Positions 19,301-26,948 of a stretch of 64,000 bases of DNA are shown here, piece after piece; the stretch's first letter is position 1; each line of letters opens with the position of its first letter. The position numbers were made by a program, and so were the translations under genes. Source of the DNA: an uncultured Clostridia bacterium (GTDB taxonomy: Bacteria; Bacillota_A; Clostridia; TANB77; CAG-508); assembly GCA_944393405.1 (NCBI GenBank), contig CALYAC010000005.1:1-64000 (forward strand), in the 5' to 3' direction. The notes under the pieces are model-generated. The model was not told the origin of the DNA. It did not search any database and saw nothing but the letters and a program-made list of their open reading frames with translations.

Positions 19301-21463
19301 TAAATCATGACTAAGTACTGTATTTTCAGGAATTTCATTTTTTAGAACATCTGAAAAAACTTGTAAATCATAAATTCCTTTTCCTGTATATATTGCTTCT
19401 TTAAAATTATCTTGATATATATCTGAAATAGCATTAGTATATGAATCAGTACCCGGAGACCCTGCATATATTTTGCAAAAGTATGTCTTACCCGCTTCTT
19501 TTAATCCGATTCCAACTCTAGGTTGGATAATTCCATATCCTTCTTTTACAATCCCATTTTCTATTTTAGGCTTATTTAATATATGTGCCATTCCACCAAT
19601 TAATTCTAGTCCACTATTTAAAACAAGTTCTGTATCTGCATCTAAAGTTATAATATATTTTATAGCAGGCATCTTATTTATATCTATGGTGTTTACTCTA
19701 AACTCATTTTTACTATTTTTCAATAAATATTCATTAAATTGGTTTAATAAACCTCTTTTTCTTTCCCAACCTAAATAGCATCCTTCTTTGTCATTCCACT
19801 CTCTTTTTCTATATACAAAATGAAATTTTGGAAAATCTTTATCTGGATACTTTTGATTTAATTTTTTTAAAATTTTTATTCCTTCTTCTGCAATCTTCTT
19901 ATCGATTTCTTCTTCTTGTTTATCTCCAGATGTAACGTCTGCAAGTAATGCAAAATATATATTGTCACTTTTGTTTGCTAGATAATATACTTCAAGCTTT
20001 TTAAACATCTTCTCTAATTTTTCTGTTTTATCAATAATTGTAGGTATTACTACAAATGTAGAATACTGACTAGGCACTCCATTTTGAAAGTCAAGCTTAG
20101 GTATTAACTTTGGCTTAATTATTTTGCTTAATATATATTGAAATAATTGAACAATAATATTCTCTATAGGTATATACATTATAATTATTGATAAGATAAA
20201 TAAAAAAATATTATTAGTTTGATTTAAAATATATAAACTTACTAATACTGAAAATATTAAAGAAAAAAATGTTTTTATTCCTATAAATATAGTCATCTTA
20301 TTTTTATTAGATATCTTGTTTATTCTTTTATTTAATAAACTTTCTAATAATTCTTTTTTTCCTTTATCTATTAAATAATATCCAATGTGAGATTCTTTGC
20401 CTTCTTTGTTTTCAGATAGTTCTAAACATTTTCTAGCTACGTATATCTCTGATATCTTTGTTTTTTTAGATATTTCTTCTATTTCATTTCTATAATATAT
20501 TTTAGTCTTATAGTCCATTTTATCATAAATATTTGCTGGGTCTTTTTTTAATATTTCATCTACTTGGTTTATATTTTCAAATATTTCTATAAAGTTTATT
20601 CTTTGTATGTTTTTAATACTTGTAATAGAATTTCCCATTGATACTTTTTTTACTGCTATATCAAAATGTTCTTTTTTTATTACTTCTGAAATATCAGTAC
20701 CCATTTTATTAACTTCTTCTTCTAATATGTTGAAAAAAGGATAACCAATCTTTCCATATTGTCTTAATTTAAATGACATATATTCTATAAAGGGATATTT
20801 CATTTCTCCATATTCTTTTACTTTTGATTTATATTCATTAAGTTTATTAAATTTTAATTTATCTTTTTCTTTGTTCTCTACTAATCTCTCTATTATATTT
20901 TCTACTTTATATTTTTGCACCTGTACTGAATATATTTTTTCACAAATGGTACGAATATTTTCTATTAAAGCAATTTGTAGAAACATGCCAATATTCCATA
21001 TTTCCTCCATGCTTAGTTTTTTCTTTTCTTGATAACTTCTAAGTAATTCAATTAAGGTATCACTTGTTACTTTTGCATCTGTATATGATACTATTTCAGT
21101 CGCTAATACATATATTCTTGCAAATCCATAATTTATGCTATTAGCAAGACCTAAAAATCTAGTATATTTTTTTAAAGTCATTTCTTTTTCTATATTTTTG
21201 ACTGTTTCTTCTATTACATAATAATTATCTAAAAGCCATTCACCTGCTGGGTGAATTGGTATTTTTAATTTAATATGTTCATTTAGTAATCTATATACCT
21301 CTGTTATGACATCAAAATTTTCCATCATTCTAGGTATTGGATATGTGTCTTTTTCTGATTTCTCTTTTAATATATGATCAGATGCTAGTTTTTCTAAGTA
21401 TTTTTGTAATCCTATATTATCTATAACAGCACCTTTTATATTTAATACTTTATATGTTTTCAA
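13358..21463 (-). CDS. Giant cyclic-glucan-synthase-like protein (GT84/GH94 type)
   Basis: A 2701-residue multidomain enzyme like bacterial cyclic beta-1,2-glucan synthases (NdvB/Cgs). Order: N-terminal helical region; membrane segments at about 395-445; a processive glycosyltransferase domain at about 480-780 with DADTELV (near 609) and RWTRGDWQ (near 758); more membrane helices at about 800-990; a glucoamylase-like domain (PF10091 type) at about 1000-1410; then GH94 phosphorylase-like modules at about 1440-2180; and an (alpha/alpha)6 catalytic region at about 2190-2640 with SGDWNDGFS near 2386, holding the expected general-acid Asp. By analogy it makes, trims or cyclises a beta-glucan at the membrane. 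The product here is not proven. The start is TTG, formed by the end of a T-run, with AAGGAG in the arm of an upstream hairpin. Amidase gene upstream. Confidence 0.88.
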   Translation of the reverse strand: MKTYKVLNIKGAVIDNIGLQKYLEKLASDHILKEKSEKDTYPIPRMMENFDVITEVYRLLNEHIKLKIPIHPAGEWLLDNYYVIEETVKNIEKEMTLKKYTRFLGLANSINYGFARIYVLATEIVSYTDAKVTSDTLIELLRSYQEKKKLSMEEIWNIGMFLQIALIENIRTICEKIYSVQVQKYKVENIIERLVENKEKDKLKFNKLNEYKSKVKEYGEMKYPFIEYMSFKLRQYGKIGYPFFNILEEEVNKMGTDISEVIKKEHFDIAVKKVSMGNSITSIKNIQRINFIEIFENINQVDEILKKDPANIYDKMDYKTKIYYRNEIEEISKKTKISEIYVARKCLELSENKEGKESHIGYYLIDKGKKELLESLLNKRINKISNKNKMTIFIGIKTFFSLIFSVLVSLYILNQTNNIFLFILSIIIMYIPIENIIVQLFQYILSKIIKPKLIPKLDFQNGVPSQYSTFVVIPTIIDKTEKLEKMFKKLEVYYLANKSDNIYFALLADVTSGDKQEEEIDKKIAEEGIKILKKLNQKYPDKDFPKFHFVYRKREWNDKEGCYLGWERKRGLLNQFNEYLLKNSKNEFRVNTIDINKMPAIKYIITLDADTELVLNSGLELIGGMAHILNKPKIENGIVKEGYGIIQPRVGIGLKEAGKTYFCKIYAGSPGTDSYTNAISDIYQDNFKEAIYTGKGIYDLQVFSDVLKNEIPENTVLSHDLLEGSYLKCGLATDIMLMDGYPKSYLSYKTRQLRWTRGDWQIIRWLKRKINVKDGKEKDNPLNIISKYKILNNLVKSILEIFILLGIIYFSAIKLIYNVNIWPFILVLIASTIIPSLIEILNKIIYKKDGEKIQKTFYKNISGIKGSIIRGILSIGLLPDKAYYMFATIIKTIYRMNISKQHLLEWTTSEEAEQSSKTDILSYYRNMWFNPFLGIIFILLTKVNVIYGILGILWIITPIVMMYLSKETKAKENIEILSKADKEYVLEIGKRTWSFFKEHISEKSNYLPPDNYQEDRKEKVVYRTSPTNIGLGILSVISSYDLGYENLEDTINLLNKMFETILKLEKWNGHLYNWYNIETLTPLVPRYVSTVDSGNFIGYLYTAKQFLKKIENEETLNYLKVNNLIEIIDKIIKETNFKVLYSEKNRIFSIGFNIEENSLTPSYYDLLASEARQASLIAISKKDVPAKHWYNLSRTLTIINKYKGLISWSGTAFEYLMPNINIPKYPGSIISESSIFSIMAQQEYAKKLKLPWGISESAFNLKDLNNNYQYKAFGIPWLGLKRGLADEFVIAPYASILAINDFPKETINNLHVLEEEGMYNKYGFYESIDYTLTRLNKNEKKAVVKTYMAHHQGLILVSINNLFNNNIMQKRFMENPEIQSVEILLEEKMPENVIITKNEKEKVERIKNIDYETYRVREINKPYEKIKSINAISNENYLILIDSKGNGYSKYKDIVINRFKVTDELEQGIHFYIKNIKSKRIWSSGQMNFLSMADKYNVQFTPDMDKFVRHDGAIETKTKIFVMPNVPVEVRRIEISNSGNSEETFEITSVIEPILSTLDADYSHKAFNNLFLRFEFLEENNTLLVKRKARDKNSKDIYMAINLYTENNCIGELEFELDKEKFLGRQNIELPIGVKESIPFGRKTIMTPDPIIAMRRTINIPQGEKIVLNLIISVSEDREEAINNLKDNLNNTIIERGMNLSKAKVEAETMYVGLKAKDIERYQKILGYLIFNNPLKTLMFKNKIPEEAPVTELWRYGISGDLPILLVKIKDITDINVVKDLLKAYEYFRIKNINIDLVILNEEKKSYDNYLNDEIQNAILNLNLGYLQNIKGGIFILNNIPKEQRRILEYRAKLLINAHLGNVGTQLKDFEEEYIDGIKEVETKNEKIQLIEEENNIKPKINMNNLKYYNEYGGFSEDGSEYIIKVNKNERLPTVWSNIMANEKIGTVVTEGMGGYTWYKNSRLNRLTAWNNDQVIDAPSEIIYLEDLDNNKVWSLAVNPAPDDNDYYIIYGFGYSKYYHISNGIEQSATVFIPEKDSAKINLIKLSNKLAKKKKIRLIYYIKPVLGEDEIKSNEYMFLKFNENMNLITVESRLTKKEERTIMYVTCSEKINSYTGNKQNFLGNKTLKNPNGLKKVELDGENSINKDNILAIETNIELEAFEEKEISLIMGAEENILNLQDTAYKYSNVNNSINEYENVKKNWKELLGKIKVETPLESMNILLNGWLLYQTYSSRMLARSGYYQSGGAFGFRDQLQDCISLKYISPKILKNQIIKHSKHQFIEGDVEHWWHDETSRGIRTRFSDDLLWLPYIVEEYLSFTKDTSILYEETNYLKGDILQKGVDEKYDLYKEGNIKESIYKHCIKAIEKSLDFGKNGLPKIGSGDWNDGFSTVGNKGIGESVWLGFFLYKILTRFIDICRIMGDIELAEKYKRISDELKKNLNDKAWDGRWYKRAFMDNGNELGSIKNEECKIDSIAQSWSIISGAGDNDKKYISLNSLENHLVDKEIGIIKLLDPPFEKSNLEPGYIKAYIPGTRENGGQYTHGSVWAIIAEAMLGFGDKAVEYFRMINPIEHARTKEEAKKYKVEPYVIAADVYGGSLAGRGGWTWYTGSSSWMYETGIRYILGLNINGNILKLEPCIDSNWNEYKIRYKYENSIYNIKVINKNGKNTGISKIYLNGIKLENNEIILDGTGKIFNVEAEI

Positions 21464-21464
21464 A

Positions 21465-21520
21465 AAAATTACACTCCTTGTTTATATTTTTTACATATTT
21501 TTCCCAAGGAATGTAATTTT
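21465..21520 (-). terminator. Terminator-like hairpin containing the next gene's ribosome binding site
   Basis: 16-base arms (21505-21520 with 21465-21480, one G-U pair) around a 24-base loop, then T7 on the minus strand. The 3' arm contains AAGGAG and the T-run supplies the first two bases of the TTG start of the giant gene. Confidence 0.7.
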
Positions 21521-21527
21521 ATTCATG

Positions 21528-22259
21528 TTATATAGTTACATTATTTAAAAAATAATCATTAATTCCATTATATATTCCCCATGCTAATCTTTCTTGATAT
21601 TCGTCTTCTTGTAGTAATTTTTCTTCTTCAAAATTTGATAAAAATCCACATTCTACTATGCATATCGGTATTTCTATATGTTTCATTATATATACACTGT
21701 TTAATTTAGCAGGTACTCTATGATTTTCTCTTTGAATAGAATTATTTAAACTATTTTGTATGTTTTCTGCTAGTATCTTACTCTTCTCATTAGATGAATT
21801 ATAGAAAGTCTGCCATCCATTATATTGACTCTCATTTATTTTATTTAAATGAATTGAAACAAAAATATCTGCATTTGAATTATTACCTATTTTTACTCTT
21901 TCTTTTACATCAGATATCTTTTTTTCTCTAATACTATTACTATCTAAACTATATATTCCATATTCATCTGAGCGAGTTAATATAACAGTTGTGCCACTTT
22001 GCTCTAATAGATTTTGTAATTTAATCGCTATTTTTAAATTAATCTGTGCTTCTGTAGTACCATTAGTACTTTCTGCTCCTTCATCTGGAGATCCATGTCC
22101 TGCGTCAATTACTACAACTTTATTACTTACTGGAATAGATACAGTTTCAACAGTTTTTTCCATTCTATAAATATTGGTTACATTAAAGGAAATTGCATAT
22201 AATGATGCAATTATTAGACATGTCATTATTAAAATTCTTTTTTTACTTAAAATAAGCAT
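21528..22259 (-). CDS. N-acetylmuramoyl-L-alanine amidase (Amidase_3, CwlD-like)
   Basis: Zinc amidase that cuts the bond between MurNAc and L-Ala in peptidoglycan. N-terminal membrane anchor or signal at about 8-26 of the chosen start. The catalytic domain runs from about 46 to the end, with zinc ligands His55 (VIDAGHG) and Glu60, a later His in VSIHLN, and catalytic Glu in IVECGFLSN. At 243 aa it is the size of CwlD, the spore-cortex enzyme, but it could be a vegetative amidase. The start was taken as the ATG at 22259. The one at 22265 directly abuts GAGAGG, leaving no spacing. The start region lies in a 16-bp hairpin. The giant glucan-synthase-like gene follows. Confidence 0.88.
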   Translation of the reverse strand: MLILSKKRILIMTCLIIASLYAISFNVTNIYRMEKTVETVSIPVSNKVVVIDAGHGSPDEGAESTNGTTEAQINLKIAIKLQNLLEQSGTTVILTRSDEYGIYSLDSNSIREKKISDVKERVKIGNNSNADIFVSIHLNKINESQYNGWQTFYNSSNEKSKILAENIQNSLNNSIQRENHRVPAKLNSVYIMKHIEIPICIVECGFLSNFEEEKLLQEDEYQERLAWGIYNGINDYFLNNVTI

Positions 22260-22294
22260 ATACATACCTCTCTTCGTATATGTATATGCTTATT
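22251..22294 (-). promoter_or_regulatory. Leader hairpin around the amidase start codon
   Basis: Perfect 16-bp inverted repeat: AATAAGCATATACATA on the minus strand (22294-22279) pairs with its complement at 22266-22251. The 12-base loop ends in GAGAGG, the ribosome binding site, while both candidate ATGs lie in the 3' arm. It is not followed by a T-run, so it does not look like a terminator. Confidence 0.7.
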
Positions 22295-22310
22295 AAAGTT
22301 TTATAGAACA

Positions 22311-22624
22311 TTATAATTTATTTTTCCAATCAGCTGCACTATACAAAATTCTTTCTACATTTACTATTTTTTCATCTTCATTAATTCGATAAAAAGCAAT
22401 ATAATTTTTTATAATCAGTTTTCTAATTTTATATTTCTTTAACATATCATAATCAATAATAGCAAATTTTGCGGATTATATTTCAAAGTATTAATTTCAT
22501 TTTTTATTAGTTCAACATATCTTCTTGCAATATTAGGCTCTAATAATTTGTATTTTATATGGCTAATAATTCTTTTATAATCTTCTTTTGCTTGAATAGA
22601 TAATTCTATATTATATTCTTCCAA
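22311..22624 (-). pseudogene. RelE/ParE-type toxin, frameshifted
   Basis: Ribonuclease/gyrase-toxin fold family member. The first part reads EEYNIELSIQAKEDYKRI onward, ending at ...LKYNPQ. After the AAAA run (plus-strand TTTT at 22467-22470) the reading frame stops within nine codons. Shifting by one base restores FAIIDYDMLKKYKIRKLIIK, NYIAFYRINEDEKIVNVER and a final ILYSAADWKNKL, the normal RelE/ParE C terminus, stopping at 22311. Adding one A at the run would give NPQKFAIID, a typical family junction, and a protein of about 104 aa. The start is probably TTG at 22624, with GGAGG 7 bases upstream. The antitoxin gene precedes it. A real mutation, an assembly error, or slippage at the A-run are all possible. 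Confidence 0.8.
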
Positions 22625-22640
22625 TATCAGAACCTCCATT

Positions 22641-22889
22641 TTAATTTGCTAAAATTTCCTTAGCTTCTTCAAATGCTTCTTCTACAGAACATACTTTTCC
22701 ATTATTAGTATCTTCCATACCTTTTTTTAATTTTTTAAGTAAATCTTTTTCACCTTTTATAATTAAATCTTCTGGAGCTTTTGTCATATAAGAAAATTTA
22801 AGATATTCTATATAATCTATAACTTTATTTGATAATTCTTCTGGCAGACTTTCAATTATATTATATAATTCCTTTTGTTTTATTGTCAC
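22641..22889 (-). CDS. Antitoxin of a RelE/ParE-type toxin-antitoxin pair
   Basis: An 82-residue acidic protein directly upstream of the toxin gene, in the order antitoxin then toxin. The N-terminal SLPEELSNKVIDYIEYLKF helix resembles small antitoxins of the DUF2281/RelB-like type, and the C terminus (SVEEAFEEAKEIL) looks like a toxin-wrapping tail. It would bind and neutralise the toxin and autoregulate the operon. The start is GTG at 22889 with AAGGAG upstream, and an extended -10 (TGA then TATAAT, 22924-22932) lies ahead. The toxin is broken, so the antitoxin may now be a remnant. Confidence 0.7.
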   Translation of the reverse strand: MTIKQKELYNIIESLPEELSNKVIDYIEYLKFSYMTKAPEDLIIKGEKDLLKKLKKGMEDTNNGKVCSVEEAFEEAKEILAN

Positions 22890-23119
22890 AATGATTCATC
22901 TCCTTCTTTGAATATATATTAATATTATATCACAGTTTCACTAAGTTTTGTTGATTTTTTAAACTTTAATCATTTTTTTATAGAGGAATAATTACTGAAA
23001 TTGACACTGTCTCTATAATTTTTAGATCATTTACGTAATTTATTTCTAGTGCATAAACATATATTGAAATACATATAACCAAAATATAATAAATATTTTT
23101 TTCTTTTTATTATAAACAT

Positions 23120-23175
23120 AAAAATACTCCTAATTATAAATATCTATATTATATTTATATTAGGAATATTTTTTT
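23120..23175 (-). terminator. Terminator after the 152-residue protein gene
   Basis: Long imperfect A+T hairpin with matching CCTAAT/ATTAGG blocks (23129-23134 and 23159-23164) and a T-run on the minus strand. With the antitoxin promoter this accounts for the recognisable content of the 305-bp gap 22890-23194. Confidence 0.6.
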
Positions 23176-23194
23176 GTATTACTGTATTATTAAT

Positions 23195-23653
23195 TTAATT
23201 TTTAAATATTGATTTTATACTATCAATTACTTTTTTCCAGAAACTTTTCTTTTCTATAATAACTGGTATATCTTTTTTATTTTCCTTTATCTTTGTTTCT
23301 GTTTTTAATTCCTGTTTACTTTTCTCTTTAAACAGATTATCTGGATTATATTTTACTCTTTGCTCTTTTTGATAGCTTTTCTCATTCTCTTTTAAAATTT
23401 TACTATAATTTTCTTTATCCTCATCACTGCACCAATATTTCATATATAATATACTTAAAATATTTTTTGTTTTTTCTTTAAGATTTAAATCCTTTAATTC
23501 TTTTGAATGATCAAAGTTTGGTTTATATGTTTTTGATTTATTATTTTCAAGAAATTCTTTGAACTTTTTTGGTATGCAGTCTGTATACTTTTTATCCATA
23601 TGTTCTAATATATCAAGTGTTTCTGTTATAGCTTCACTAAATTCATTTGTCAT
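23195..23653 (-). CDS. Lys/Glu-rich protein of unknown function
   Basis: A 152-residue highly charged protein with predicted helices and a C-terminal basic amphipathic end (SFWKKVIDSIKSIFKN) that could touch a membrane. No signal peptide. No family recognised. GAGAGGAAG precedes the ATG. It lies 67 bp after the DUF4116-like gene on the same strand and probably shares its transcript, ending at the hairpin 23120-23175. Confidence 0.65.
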   Translation of the reverse strand: MTNEFSEAITETLDILEHMDKKYTDCIPKKFKEFLENNKSKTYKPNFDHSKELKDLNLKEKTKNILSILYMKYWCSDEDKENYSKILKENEKSYQKEQRVKYNPDNLFKEKSKQELKTETKIKENKKDIPVIIEKKSFWKKVIDSIKSIFKN

Positions 23654-23719
23654 CTCTCGTTCTTCCTCTCTATAAATGAATACTTATTATCTCTTGATAT
23701 ATTCATTTATTTTTATATT

Positions 23720-24907
23720 TTACTCTAGTTGATCTCCTTCTTGCTTTTTTCCATCTTTTTCTTGTTCGTCTCTATTTACTTCATTGTCCATTTCTTTCAT
23801 GGTATCTGCTAATTCTGATTCTGTTCTAGTTTCTGCAACGGCTCCTACCTCTTCTATACTATGTCCACGCTTCTTTTCATTTTCTGCATATTCCGCATTT
23901 TCTTTTTCAATTCGTTGCACTTCTTCTAATTCTACTCCTTCTAACTGTCTTCCTTCATGTGCTGTTACATAATATGAATAAAATTCAGGACCTTTTTTCG
24001 AATAATTTAATAAAAAGTTATCTCCATATCTATATGCTTCATCTTTGTCTATTTTCTCTACTATTTCTCTAAAAGGAACTCCATTTTCTAAATCTCTCAT
24101 TAATTCAAAATGTGCTTTATTTGCTGAGGTAAATGAATATCCTAATCTAGCATCAACATATTGCTCAAATCTTTCTGGATACATTAACTCTTCTGCTCCT
24201 AGTTCTATAGCGCTTTTTCTTATTTCATCCTTTTTAGCCTCTCTAATTTTTATTATTTCAGGATTTTGTTTAAGTTCATCACTTAAAAATTGCTCGTTAA
24301 AACCATAATCATCTTTTAAAGCTTGTACAGCTAAATCCACATCATCTTTTAGCTCATCTCCAATATACTGATAATTATATGAGCGTACAGATATTGCTTT
24401 TGCCATTACTTCTTTATCATTTTGTAATCTACGACTTATATTACCTACAGTTTCCCCATTTTCTATAGCTGCTAATACAATTTCTTTATTATCTAGTATT
24501 TCACTATTCTCATCTAAATCTAATAAATCTAGAACACGTCCACCTTTTGCAATTACTTGTTTTACAAATTCCGGATCATTTTTTAATTTTGGTCCAGCAA
24601 ATTTGAATCCCCAAAGATCATTTGCTTCTACTGCTATCATAATCATATCTGGATCATCATTAAATATAGAAAGTTCATCTTTTAATGTGAATACACTTTT
24701 TCTAATTACTCTTTCTACAAATTCTCTATTTTGCAAAAATCTTGGATTAGCAAATTTTAGTGGTGATGGTGCTGTATTAGATGTCATAGTATCTATCGCT
24801 TTTGATATTACTTCATCATCATTTAATAATTCTGGACTAAGTTCACTGAAAAAATACTCATTGAAACCTCTATTACTTAAATATTCCATCACTTGATTTT
24901 TATCCAT
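23720..24907 (-). CDS. DUF4116-like repeat protein
   Basis: A 395-residue protein whose first 220 residues contain repeated units of about 30-45 residues of the kind 'D.E.V..A...N...' (DDEVISKAID, NREFVERVIRK, DPEFVKQVIAKGG, NKEIVLAAIENG, DKEVMAKAIS, DVDLAVQALKDD), resembling DUF4116 repeats of unknown role. The remainder is charged and helical, with a very acidic, probably disordered end. There is no signal peptide or membrane helix, so it is probably cytoplasmic. The start at 24907 (MDKNQVME) is chosen because GAGGGAG is 6 bases ahead. An in-frame ATG at 24967 would overlap the promoter. Confidence 0.7.
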   Translation of the reverse strand: MDKNQVMEYLSNRGFNEYFFSELSPELLNDDEVISKAIDTMTSNTAPSPLKFANPRFLQNREFVERVIRKSVFTLKDELSIFNDDPDMIMIAVEANDLWGFKFAGPKLKNDPEFVKQVIAKGGRVLDLLDLDENSEILDNKEIVLAAIENGETVGNISRRLQNDKEVMAKAISVRSYNYQYIGDELKDDVDLAVQALKDDYGFNEQFLSDELKQNPEIIKIREAKKDEIRKSAIELGAEELMYPERFEQYVDARLGYSFTSANKAHFELMRDLENGVPFREIVEKIDKDEAYRYGDNFLLNYSKKGPEFYSYYVTAHEGRQLEGVELEEVQRIEKENAEYAENEKKRGHSIEEVGAVAETRTESELADTMKEMDNEVNRDEQEKDGKKQEGDQLE

Positions 24908-24938
24908 ATTTCTCCCTCTCTTTCTATAATCTTTTTTA

Positions 24939-24967
24939 ATTTTAACATAATGGTATTTGTTTTTCAA
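24939..24967 (-). promoter_or_regulatory. Promoter of the DUF4116-like gene
   Basis: Minus strand TTGAAA (24962-24967), 17 bases, TAAAAT (24939-24944), about 31 bp before the chosen ATG. Confidence 0.6.
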
Positions 24968-25147
24968 TTATTTAGAATTTATTTTTTCATTCTAACATAT
25001 AATTGTTTTTATTATTTTAAAAATATTTTTCTTTTTTAACATTTTAGACTAAGTGTTCACTCTAATTGATAATGGCTTTGTATTATGTTAAACTTATTTT
25101 AAGCTTATTTTCAAGCAATCTTTTTATTAAATAAAGGTAGGTTATAT

Positions 25148-26863
25148 ATGAAAGTTTATAGAAAATTATATGATGCTGAAAAATTTGATACGATTAAGGA
25201 GTATATTAATAATGCAATTAAAAAGTATACAAATAATAACGCATTTATTTTAAAAAATAAAAATGGTAAAAATATTTCATATACTAATATTACATATGAA
25301 ATGTTTGGTCAAGATATAAAATCACTTGGTACTGCATTAATAGATTTAGGGCTTGAAAATAAAAAAATAGCAATTATCGGAAAAAACAGATATGAATGGG
25401 CTAGCGCATTTGTCTCTATACTATGCGGAGTTGGTATAACAGTTCCTTTGGATAAAGGACTTCCTGAACAAGAAATAATTTCTTCTATAGAGAGAGCTAA
25501 TGCAGATGCAATAATATTTGAAGATGAATATTCAGATTGTATGAAAAAAATCCAAAATACTAATTCTAATGTTAAAGAATTTATATGTATGAATTCTGAT
25601 TGTAATAAATCTTTTAAAACTATATCTGATTTAATTTCTATTGGAAATAAATTATTAGAAAAAGGCGATACAAGATATGAAAATCATAAAATAGATCCAG
25701 ATGGAGTAGCTTCTATCATTTTTACTTCTGGTACTACTTCTATGTCTAAAGCTGTACTTTTATCTAATAGAAATATAGCATCTAATATATATAACATTAA
25801 TTTAGCTGAAAAAATATATGATACTGATGTTAATATGGCATTTTTGCCTTTACACCATACATTTGGTTCTACAGGACTTTTACTTTTTTTAGCAGATGGA
25901 GTTACAAATGTATTTTGTGATGGTTTAAGACATATTCAATCTAATTTAAAAGAATATAAAGTTTCTGTATTTGTCTGTGTTCCATTATTATTAGAAGCGA
26001 TGTATAAAAAAATATATGCTGAAGTAGAAAAACAAGGAAAAACTAAAATTTTAAAATTTGCCAATTCAATAAGTCATTTTTTAATGAAATTAGGTATTGA
26101 TATTAGAAGAAAAGTATTTAAACAAATTTTAGATAATTTAGGTGGAAATCTTCGTTTCGTAATAAGTGGAGCTTCAGCAATAGATAAAAATGTTGCAAAA
26201 GGATTTTATGATTTTGGAATTTTAGCAGTGCAAGGATATGGATTAACTGAAACTTCTCCTGTATTAACTGCAGAAAATGAAAAATGTGTTAAATTTGGTT
26301 CAGTTGGTTTACCTCTTCCTGAAATAGAAATTAAAATCGATAAACCAAATGAAGAAGGAATTGGTGAAATAGTAGCAAAAGGTCCAAATATAATGCTTGG
26401 ATATTATGAAATGGAAGAAGAAACTAATAAAGTATTAAAAGATGGATGGTTCTATACTGGTGATTTAGGTTATTTAGATAAAGATGGATTTTTATTTATA
26501 ACAGGAAGAAAAAAGAATGTAATAGTATTAAAAAACGGTAAAAATATTTATCCTGAAGAACTTGAACTTTTAATTAGTAACTTACCATATGTTGCAGAAA
26601 ATATGGTATTTGGAACCCCTAAAGATGATGATTTAGTTTTATCTGTTAAAATTGTGTATAATAAAGAATATATTTTAGATAAATATGGAGATATTTCAGA
26701 AGAAAATATTAAAGATATGATTTGGAAAGATATAAAGAAAATAAATTCTGGTTTACCAAATTATAAGCATATAAAAAATCTAATCGTTACTGATGAACCA
26801 ATGATTAAAACTACAACGCAAAAAGTAAAAAGATTTGAAGAAATAAAGAAAATAGATAAATAA
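25148..26863 (+). CDS. AMP-forming acyl-CoA synthetase/ligase family protein
   Basis: ANL-superfamily adenylating enzyme (571 aa), which activates a carboxylic acid with ATP and usually passes it to CoA. The phosphate-binding loop is IIFTSGTTSMSKAV at about 190-203. The usual PKG end is replaced by SKA, keeping the Lys. Next come GYGLTETSPV at about 365, GWFYTGDLG at about 432, and the hinge and C-terminal lid with GRKKNVIVLKNGKNIYPEE. A membrane signal is absent. Substrate is probably a fatty acid by similarity to long-chain ligases, but sequence does not fix chain length. It stands alone on the plus strand, closed by the terminator at 26899-26940. Confidence 0.88.
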   Translation: MKVYRKLYDAEKFDTIKEYINNAIKKYTNNNAFILKNKNGKNISYTNITYEMFGQDIKSLGTALIDLGLENKKIAIIGKNRYEWASAFVSILCGVGITVPLDKGLPEQEIISSIERANADAIIFEDEYSDCMKKIQNTNSNVKEFICMNSDCNKSFKTISDLISIGNKLLEKGDTRYENHKIDPDGVASIIFTSGTTSMSKAVLLSNRNIASNIYNINLAEKIYDTDVNMAFLPLHHTFGSTGLLLFLADGVTNVFCDGLRHIQSNLKEYKVSVFVCVPLLLEAMYKKIYAEVEKQGKTKILKFANSISHFLMKLGIDIRRKVFKQILDNLGGNLRFVISGASAIDKNVAKGFYDFGILAVQGYGLTETSPVLTAENEKCVKFGSVGLPLPEIEIKIDKPNEEGIGEIVAKGPNIMLGYYEMEEETNKVLKDGWFYTGDLGYLDKDGFLFITGRKKNVIVLKNGKNIYPEELELLISNLPYVAENMVFGTPKDDDLVLSVKIVYNKEYILDKYGDISEENIKDMIWKDIKKINSGLPNYKHIKNLIVTDEPMIKTTTQKVKRFEEIKKIDK

Positions 26864-26898
26864 CTTTAAATCTTATTAATATATGATAATAAGCATAA

Positions 26899-26940
26899 AA
26901 AAAGTATATTTAATTAGTTAATTAATTAAATATACTTTTT
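26899..26940. terminator. Bidirectional terminator between converging genes
   Basis: 18-bp perfect stem (26899-26916 with 26923-26940), A-run left and T-run right. Serves the acyl-CoA ligase gene and the GGDEF operon. Confidence 0.85.
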
Positions 26941-26948
26941 TCTTTTAT

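Noticed and set aside
24968..25147. Riboswitch or T-box upstream of the acyl-CoA ligase
   Set aside because: I saw no recognisable conserved core or specifier-type stem. The region is just A+T-rich, with a weak TATTAT box.
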